Assembly (NCBI GenBank): GCA_018814305.1
Contig: JAHJAA010000007.1
Coordinates: forward strand, 1 to 44,163
Direction of reading: 5' to 3'
Origin: Pseudomonadota bacterium
GTDB taxonomy: Bacteria; Desulfobacterota; Desulfobulbia; Desulfobulbales; JAGXFP01
DNA: 44,163 bases
Shown: positions 38,697-44,163 of the stretch, in pieces
Position numbering within the stretch: the first letter of the stretch is position 1
Layout of the letters: each line of letters opens with the position of its first letter
Made by a program: the position numbers and the translations under genes
The notes under the pieces: generated by a model
What the model saw: only the letters and a program-made list of their open reading frames with translations
What the model was told of the DNA's origin: nothing
Database searches by the model: none

Positions 38697-39038
38697 TTGA
38701 ATAAGGTTTTTGATGAACTGGCAGCTGCCATATGTAAAAAAATTTATGGCTTTGTAGTGCATGATGACATTTATATCGGCAATCGCATAAAAATTCTGAA
38801 ACCAAAGATTTGGGGCTATAAAGGAACCATTTATAAGCTGCGTGTTTATTGCGGTAAAGAGTCCCCCCGGGTACTGTTTGTAAAAACGCCACACAACGAC
38901 ATTGTGCTATTGCATGGGTTTATTAAAAAAACTCGAAAGACACCGAAGAAAGACGCAGAAATTGCCATAAGAAATCTTGAGCGGCTTAAAAACAAGGTCG
39001 AAACAGCTCAGTTACCATTGGCGAAGTATTTGTTATGA
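38697..39038 (+). CDS. HigB/RelE-superfamily toxin (Gp49-like, DUF891), copy 1, 5'-truncated
   Basis: The 113-residue frame has the toxin core KPKIWGYKGTIYKLRV, then LFVKTPHNDIVLLHGFIKKTRKTPKKDAEIAI, typical of HigB-type mRNA interferases with the KKTxKTP motif. It aligns along its whole length with copy 2 (42282-42677). Homology continues upstream of the TTG start (FISFEEFLNKVF) without an ATG, so the first 24 or so residues of copy 2 were replaced at the tRNA-Met terminator. Translation may use TTG 38697 or may be lost. Only a decayed remnant follows where the antitoxin should be. Confidence 0.7.
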   Translation: MNKVFDELAAAICKKIYGFVVHDDIYIGNRIKILKPKIWGYKGTIYKLRVYCGKESPRVLFVKTPHNDIVLLHGFIKKTRKTPKKDAEIAIRNLERLKNKVETAQLPLAKYLL

Positions 39039-39154
39039 GTGGTCAGGTTTTGGCTTCGAAGATACTGCCTGTTAAGCCTGATATCCTGTATCTGCGTCTG
39101 AGTATCCATAACGAGCCAATATTGGCCCTGGGAAGGGCTGCCTTTTTGCAGTGA
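39035..39154 (+). pseudogene. Remnant of antitoxin-like gene after HigB copy 1
   Basis: A 39-residue frame starts with an ATGA overlap with the toxin stop. Its beginning (MSGQVLASKILPVK) matches the start of the equivalent frame after copy 2 (MSTQVLALQRLTVK), after which both diverge and stop. No helix-turn-helix remains. It is probably the first part of a lost HigA-like antitoxin. Confidence 0.4.
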
Positions 39155-39360
39155 TTCATTCTATTTTTTGTGGAGCATGACTCATGAAATCAAATAGTTA
39201 TCTTGGTTCGACCCCCTTGCTCCCTTGCTGATTGTTCGGTGGCCAAGAAAACACCCAGCCGTGAAGAATTAATTTGCCCGTATTGAAGATGTTCGATATC
39301 TTTCATCAAGAACATGTGAATTGATCGTGAATACAGGTGTATCAATCTAAAGGAATGTCA
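39155..39360. other. Intergenic upstream of the sensor kinase
   Basis: No gene is visible. AAAGGA at 39349-39354 is the ribosome binding site that decides the kinase start at 39361. Confidence 0.5.
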
Positions 39361-42036
39361 ATGCCTCGTCTGTTCAGCTCACTGAAATCAAAATTTCTGT
39401 TTTTCTTCTCGCTGATCTTTGGTGTAACCCTTCTCATCCATTTTCTCTATCTGACCCCTTTGATCAAAGAGCGTGAACTTGAGGAGACTATTGAATTCCA
39501 GGGGCATCTGGCCCAACAGCTGCAAATCACCCTGGAAAATTCATTTCAGAAAACCATCAATGAACTTGAGGCCATTACCTTCCTCATCGAAAAAACCGGG
39601 ATGGAACAGGAAAACCTAGATCGAATCCTGACGGAGATGGATGCGGTTACCCAGTTCTTTAATTATCATTTTATCCTTGATGCCGAGGGCTACTGGCTTT
39701 CCCGTCCTTCAAAACCGGACATGGTCGGAAAAAGGCTCAGTAACAGGTCCTGGGTGAATGAAGCATTAGCCGCAGGGAAGACCAGTTTTCTTGATGTCCA
39801 CCAGGCCCAAACCTCCAAGGCGCTGGTGACTGGTTTTGTCACCCCTATTCATGATGCTGCCGGCCAGACCCTGGCATTGATGCGCGGAGTCTACGTTATT
39901 TCGGAAGAGAACAGTCTGCTTAAACAGGTCAAATCGCTCAAATTCGGCAAAGGTGGATATGCCTATATCGTGGACTCCACGGGCCGGTTGATTGTCGATC
40001 CCAAAATTTCGCTGCACTATGAAAATTTTACCCAGTACGATTTCAAGGAACTGCCACCAGTTGCACGGGTGCTGAAGGGTGAATCCGGTTCTGTTGAATT
40101 CGAGGATGAAGGCTCCCTCTGGGTTGCGTCCTATCGCCCCATACCGACCACGGGCTGGGGCGTCATTGTTCAGCAGCCCAAGGCGGAAATGCTTAAACTT
40201 GCCGATGAGGAAGCCGGCACCTTCGGTAAATTCATCTTTTTTACGTTTCTCCTCATGGCCACCATGGTGGTCATCCTCGGCCATTATACCTTGCGGCCTC
40301 TTAGCCGGCTGGCCGAGGCGATTCGGGGAGGGAAACCTTGCAGCCCCGATTATTTTCCGCAGGATGAGGTCGGGCTTCTGGCCGGTAGTATCAATACCTA
40401 TCGGGAAAACCTCGAAGATCTGGTGGTCACCCGAACCGCAGAATTAGAAAAGGAAGTTGCCGCGCATCAGCAGGCGAAGGAGATTCTGCTCGCGAGTGAA
40501 GAGAAATACCGTTCGTTCGTTCAGAATTTTAACGGCATAGCGTTTCGCGGTAATCTTGATTTTACCCTGGTCTTTTTTCACGGCAATGTGGCTGAGATTA
40601 CCGGCTACTCCGAAGATGAATTTCTGAGCGGCAGTATCCGCTGGGATCAGATAATTCATCCCGATGATCTGGCCTCTCTCCCTGGGTATAAAGAATTACG
40701 CACCGTAAAGGATTATTCCTGCAGCCGGGAGTATCGAATCCGGCACAAATCAGGCGCCACCAGATGGGTTTCGGAACGGAATCAGAATGTCTGTGATGAA
40801 AAGGGGGAAATAACCTGGGTGCAGGGCATTATCTACGACATCACCAGGAAAAAGCAGGAAGAGGAAGAACAAAAACTCTTCGAGCAAAAGCTTCAGCATG
40901 TGCAAAAACTGGAGAGCCTCGGGATATTGGCCGGCGGCATCGCCCATGATTTCAACAACCTGCTGATGGGAATCATGGGCCATACCGAACTGGCCCAGAT
41001 CAAAGTGCCGCCGCTCTCTCCTGCCCATGATAACCTTCGGGCAATCCAGAACTCCACTGAAAGGGCGGCCGATCTCTGTGGGCAGATGCTGGCCTACTCC
41101 GGTAAAGGCCATTTTGTCACCCAGGCCCTGAACCTCAATGAACTGGTCCATGAGATGACCCATATGCTGGAGGTGTCCATCTCCAAAAAGGCCTCTCTGA
41201 AAATCAATCTTGACGACCAGCTTCCAGCTTTTAATGCCGATGTCACCCAGATCAGACAAATACTCATGAACCTCATTGTCAATGCCTCGGAAGCGCTGGG
41301 GGATGAGACTGGTCTTATTTCAATATCCACCGGCACCATTGAATGTGACTCCCGTTATTTTGAGCAGACCTTAATGGACAAACAACTGCCGGCCGGGAAA
41401 TACGTCTATCTGGAGGTGGCCGATACCGGGGTCGGGATGGACAGCGAGACCAGGGATAAACTCTTTGACCCGTTTTTTACCACCAAATTTACCGGCCGCG
41501 GGCTGGGCCTTTCTGCCGTCCTCGGCATTATCCGGGGCCATCAGGGTGGTATCATTGTTTATAGCGAAAAAGGAAAGGGCAGCACCTTTAAACTGCTTTT
41601 CCCTGCCCTGGAGGATACGCTGCCCCGGAGTCTTGATACCTCGAATAATAATGAAGAACAGTGGCGCGGTCAGGGTACGATCCTCCTGGTTGACGATGAT
41701 GAGATCGTCCTCGAAGTGGGCAAAGAGATGATTGAATATTTGGGTTTTACGGTGCTGACTGCGGTCCATGGCCTGGAAGCCCTTGAGGTTTTCCGGCGAC
41801 AACCGGCGGCAATTGATTGCGTGATTCTTGATCTCACCATGCCGCAGATGGGCGGGGAAGAGGCATTAGTTGAGTTGCGCAAGATAAGGCCCGATATCAG
41901 GGTCATCATGTCAAGCGGCTATAATGAGCAGGAAATTTCCCGCCATTTTTCCGAACAAGGGACGGTCGATTTTATCCAGAAACCCTATCAGATTCAGATG
42001 CTGTCTACAAAACTGCGGGACGTTCTCGGCGGATGA
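39361..42036 (+). CDS. Hybrid sensor histidine kinase (Cache-HAMP/linker-PAS-HisKA-HATPase-REC)
   Basis: I chose ATG 39361, as AAAGGA lies 6 bases before it; the upstream GTG 39337 has no such site. The protein is about 891 residues. Order: membrane helix (residues about 8-30), periplasmic double-Cache sensor (about 35-285, with KTSFLDVHQAQTSKALVTGF and FGKGGYAYIVDSTGRLIVDP), second helix (about 288-310), short HAMP-like linker, PAS domain (about 383-500), HisKA with His529 in GGIAHDFNNLL, HATPase with VADTGVGMD near 685 and a GLGLSAVLGII box, and a C-terminal receiver with Asp near 822 (CVILDLTMPQMGG). It senses a small extracellular ligand. No separate response regulator is adjacent. Confidence 0.93.
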   Translation: MPRLFSSLKSKFLFFFSLIFGVTLLIHFLYLTPLIKERELEETIEFQGHLAQQLQITLENSFQKTINELEAITFLIEKTGMEQENLDRILTEMDAVTQFFNYHFILDAEGYWLSRPSKPDMVGKRLSNRSWVNEALAAGKTSFLDVHQAQTSKALVTGFVTPIHDAAGQTLALMRGVYVISEENSLLKQVKSLKFGKGGYAYIVDSTGRLIVDPKISLHYENFTQYDFKELPPVARVLKGESGSVEFEDEGSLWVASYRPIPTTGWGVIVQQPKAEMLKLADEEAGTFGKFIFFTFLLMATMVVILGHYTLRPLSRLAEAIRGGKPCSPDYFPQDEVGLLAGSINTYRENLEDLVVTRTAELEKEVAAHQQAKEILLASEEKYRSFVQNFNGIAFRGNLDFTLVFFHGNVAEITGYSEDEFLSGSIRWDQIIHPDDLASLPGYKELRTVKDYSCSREYRIRHKSGATRWVSERNQNVCDEKGEITWVQGIIYDITRKKQEEEEQKLFEQKLQHVQKLESLGILAGGIAHDFNNLLMGIMGHTELAQIKVPPLSPAHDNLRAIQNSTERAADLCGQMLAYSGKGHFVTQALNLNELVHEMTHMLEVSISKKASLKINLDDQLPAFNADVTQIRQILMNLIVNASEALGDETGLISISTGTIECDSRYFEQTLMDKQLPAGKYVYLEVADTGVGMDSETRDKLFDPFFTTKFTGRGLGLSAVLGIIRGHQGGIIVYSEKGKGSTFKLLFPALEDTLPRSLDTSNNNEEQWRGQGTILLVDDDEIVLEVGKEMIEYLGFTVLTAVHGLEALEVFRRQPAAIDCVILDLTMPQMGGEEALVELRKIRPDIRVIMSSGYNEQEISRHFSEQGTVDFIQKPYQIQMLSTKLRDVLGG

Positions 42037-42281
42037 GAACGTTCGATCGGTAAAGGCAGGATCGCAAGAGGTGGCACGCGATGGGGGCGCCTCACGTCAA
42101 CCGGCTCCTGGTTCGATCCCGTGATCCTTATAAGTCAGGGTTATGAATTCCGAACGAGAAGGGCGTGATGATTTCTTTGGTGATGAACCTTCTGGGCCAG
42201 GACAAAAAAATAATGAGCCATTAATAATGGCGAAAACAGCATAAATGCCAATAGCCGCCAGTCCCCCTCCTTTCTTGCCAC
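42037..42281. other. Intergenic with tRNA-like 3' fragment
   Basis: GGTTCGATCCC at 42110-42120 resembles a tRNA T-arm, and GGATCGC (42059-42065) can pair with GTGATCC (42121-42127). However, the parts do not fit a standard cloverleaf, so I do not call a tRNA. It could be the remnant of an attachment site. Confidence 0.35.
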
Positions 42282-42677
42282 ATGAAAATACTAACTCTAC
42301 AAGAGCATACTGACGTATCAGAATTCGAAGTATTTCTGAATACTGTTTCTGACGAACTGGCCGCTGCCATATGTAAGAAAATTCATGGTTACGCTGAGCA
42401 TGATGACATTTATAGTGGCAACAGCCTGAAAATTCTGAAACCAAAAATCTGGGGCTATAAAGGAACCATTTACAAGCTTCGGGTCGATTGCGGTAAAGAG
42501 TCTGCCCGGGTGTTGTTTGTTAAAACGCCAAACAATGACATTGTGCTGTTGCATGGGTTTATTAAAAAAACTCGAAAGACACCGAAGAAAGACGCTACTA
42601 TTGCCATAAGAAATTTCGAGCGGTTAAAAAACAACGTAGAAACAACTCCATTGCCATTGGCAAAGTATTCATTATGA
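42282..42677 (+). CDS. HigB/RelE-superfamily toxin (Gp49-like, DUF891), copy 2
   Basis: The 131-residue protein is the longer copy, starting MKILTLQEHTDVSEFEVFL and holding the same core as copy 1: KPKIWGYKGTIYKLRV, LFVKTPNNDIVLLHGF and KKTRKTPKKDATIAI. It is probably an mRNA interferase. Most differences from copy 1 are single substitutions, so the two arose by duplication of about 400 bases. The antitoxin gene that should follow is reduced to 30 codons, so the toxin is either inactive, weakly expressed or controlled from elsewhere. Confidence 0.75.
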   Translation: MKILTLQEHTDVSEFEVFLNTVSDELAAAICKKIHGYAEHDDIYSGNSLKILKPKIWGYKGTIYKLRVDCGKESARVLFVKTPNNDIVLLHGFIKKTRKTPKKDATIAIRNFERLKNNVETTPLPLAKYSL

Positions 42678-42766
42678 GCACTCAGGTTTTGGCTTTACAG
42701 AGACTGACTGTAAAAGCTGAAATCCTCAATTCGCGTCTCACCTTTGGTGGCCGGCAAGGTCAATAG
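42674..42766 (+). pseudogene. Remnant of antitoxin-like gene after HigB copy 2
   Basis: A 30-residue frame overlaps the toxin stop through ATGA and ends with TAG. Its start resembles the equivalent remnant after copy 1. The DNA-binding part expected of a HigA antitoxin is gone. Confidence 0.4.
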
Positions 42767-42893
42767 GGCAAGAGTCAAGCATAGATCTGATTCCTCGTAG
42801 GCCCCTTTTATTATCCCAAAAAAGAAACTATTTGTCTGTGAAGCGAAAAGCGCATACTATCGTTTCATTTGGTGAAGCGAATGGGGGTTTTAA

Positions 42894-43358
42894 ATGAATC
42901 ATTATATCTGGCAACATAAAGAGTGGCCGATTTTTACCTGGCAGAACGATCAACTCCTTTCTCCGCTGAACCATTGTAATTTCATGCGGGGACAGTTACT
43001 TGGCCGAATCGCATCCCTGGGTATGGAGCAAGGACGGGAAGCACAGGCTGAAGTGCTGATTGCCGAGGTGATGCAAACCTCGGCAATTGAAGGTCATTCT
43101 CTTGATCCCGACTCGGTTCGTTCCTCCGTGTCCAGGCGACTGGTATTGCCGGATGCGGGACTGTCCCGGCAGGACAGGTACACCGATGGTCTGGTGGAGG
43201 TTCTCCTCGATGCCACCATCAAATATGATCAGTCCCTTACCTGTGAGCGGCTCCATGGCTGGCAGGCGGCTCTTTTTCCAACCGGATATTCCGGGATACG
43301 TCGGCTCAGCAATCAGTTGTCGTGGTCCGACCTCAGCGAAATAATAATAGTTGAATGA
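42894..43358 (+). pseudogene. Fic/DUF4172 protein, truncated after the N-terminal part
   Basis: The 154 residues match the N-terminal DUF4172 region of Fic-family AMPylases: YIWQHKEWPIFTWQNDQLL at the start, EVMQTSAIEGHSLDPDSVRSSV with the SxxxEG-like inhibitory motif near residue 65, then RYTDGLVEVLLDAT. The frame stops just where the Fic domain begins (ERLHGWQAALFPTGYSGI), so the catalytic HPFxxGNGR motif is absent. It is therefore very probably a dead fragment. The next fragment (AbiEii copy 2) begins 15 bases later, indicating a recombination join here. Confidence 0.75.
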
Positions 43359-43373
43359 GGGGAAAATGTTTAA

Positions 43374-43979
43374 ATGTTAAGGGCGTCCCCAGGTGGCCCC
43401 CGCATGTTTCGCGTTCCTCTGTGGCCGATCAATTTAATGGACTCAAAACAGGTAGGTTCTTATCAGGCCCCCGGTGTGCCTATTCTGGATATTCATGAAA
43501 TAGCCGCCGGGAAACTTGCAGCACTCCTTACCAGACAGGCAAGCCGTGATCTTTTTGATGCCCATCTACTTTTAACCCAACAAGAATTGGATTCCCAGAT
43601 GCTTCGCCTCGCTTTTGTAGTCTACGGGGCTATGAACCGGGTAGATTGGCGGTCAGTCTCCCTTGATGATGTCAACTTCGATGCAAGGGAACTTGAAAAC
43701 AGCCTTATTCCAGTACTGGCCGGAAATGCCCTTGATGGTAGCGACATTGAAACATGGACAAACTCTCTCGTGGAGGAATGCAGAGCAGCACTCTCTGTCG
43801 TCCTTCCTTTGTCGGAAAATGAAAGAGAATTTCTGGATGGATTGCTTGACTGTGGAAGAATCGATCCTTCTTTGCTAACAGACGATCCTGACATGACAGA
43901 CCGGATACATTCTCACCCTCTATTGGCCTGGAAGGCCTTGAATGTAAAGCAGCACAATGCTGACCCTGATTTTACATGA
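43374..43979 (+). pseudogene. AbiEii toxin, second copy lacking the catalytic N-terminus
   Basis: From MFRVPLWPINLMDSKQ (43404) to the end this is nearly identical in protein and DNA to the C-terminal half of the complete abiEii (about 1890-2440). The nucleotidyltransferase motifs GGTALN and DIDLN are missing, as is the abiEi antitoxin gene. The first ten codons are unrelated sequence. It cannot act as a toxin. It marks a duplication or an old recombination end, and ends with TGA. Confidence 0.8.
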
Positions 43980-44163
43980 AACGGGTTAGCCGAATATTTA
44001 CGTCCGACCCCAACTTCTAATTCTTAGTCAGAATTATCACAAGTTTGGTGCAATTTTCAATCCAGGTCGGTAATCTCAAGGCCTGACATTTAATCATGAT
44101 CTCAAAATGTAGAAGACAGAACAAAAGCCAAGCGCGGACATCCCCCTTCTCCTTTCGCTTTTC
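43980..44163. other. End of window; no gene seen
   Basis: Nothing that I can support lies in the last 184 bases. Confidence 0.5.

Noticed and set aside
42059-42127. Possible tRNA after the sensor kinase
   Set aside because: A 7-bp acceptor-like pairing and a T-loop-like motif exist, but they cannot be combined in one cloverleaf and the T-stem has mismatches.

Overview
The window looks like an accessory (defence and mobile-element) region of a Gram-negative, standard-code bacterium. The intact tRNA-Met(CAU), the long Cache/PAS hybrid histidine kinase and the ISL3-type elements would fit a Desulfobacterota-like host, but that assignment is an inference and weak. No ribosomal or housekeeping protein genes are present.

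Layout. (1) 1-141: right end of an ISL3-family insertion sequence. (2) 693-2452: complete AbiEi/AbiEii type IV toxin-antitoxin pair. (3) 2506-11928: a DUF5655-type nuclease, a type I restriction-modification operon (hsdM, hsdS, hsdR) and a DUF2779 Cas4-like/DEDD nuclease. (4) 11957-15270: SIR2 + HerA pair with a small KTSC protein, matching the known SIR2-HerA antiphage architecture. (5) 15497-19496: a tightly overlapping three-gene operon of a STAND NTPase with a restriction-like N-terminus and TPR-like C-terminus, a Cys-His-Asp transglutaminase/papain-like protein, and a PD-(D/E)XK-like nuclease. (6) 19958-23859: an anomalous block in which open reading frames continue through many in-frame TGA codons and end only at TAA or TAG. 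(7) 24004-29093: a standard-code mobilisation module (putative oriT, MobC, MOBP relaxase, VirD4/TraG coupling protein, small membrane proteins, a J-domain membrane protein, an AlpA-like regulator). (8) 29384-36755: an AT-rich three-gene system of two very large GHKL-ATPase-like proteins, one with a phosphoribosyltransferase motif, plus a receiver-domain protein. (9) 37072-38372: an intact ISL3-family element with a perfect 8-bp target duplication. (10) 38523-44163: tRNA-Met, two related HigB-like toxins with decayed partner genes on either side of a hybrid sensor kinase, a truncated Fic protein and a second, N-terminally deleted copy of AbiEii.

The main discovery is region 6. A TraG/HerA-type ATPase (3 in-frame TGA), a replication-relaxation-family protein (8), a small GGPN-motif protein (2) and a small unknown ORF (1) hold 14 in-frame TGA codons. 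There is no internal TAA or TAG and no frameshift. Where family conservation is recognisable, TGA sits where glycine is expected (DPHGDL, LTKTGKDQLL, GYGGPN, AWGGDN). This is the signature of UGA = glycine (genetic code 25, known from Absconditabacteria/SR1 and Gracilibacteria). Yet the genes on both sides, including the adjacent mobilisation operon with ATGA stop/start overlaps, use TGA as stop. The block therefore looks like DNA from a recoded donor carried in a standard-code mobile region. In a normal host its UGA-containing genes should be silent unless a UGA-reading tRNA-Gly is supplied. I could not find such a tRNA in the window.

The two unnamed operons (15497-19496 and 29384-36755) lie among known defence systems and are the best candidates for undescribed defence or conflict systems.
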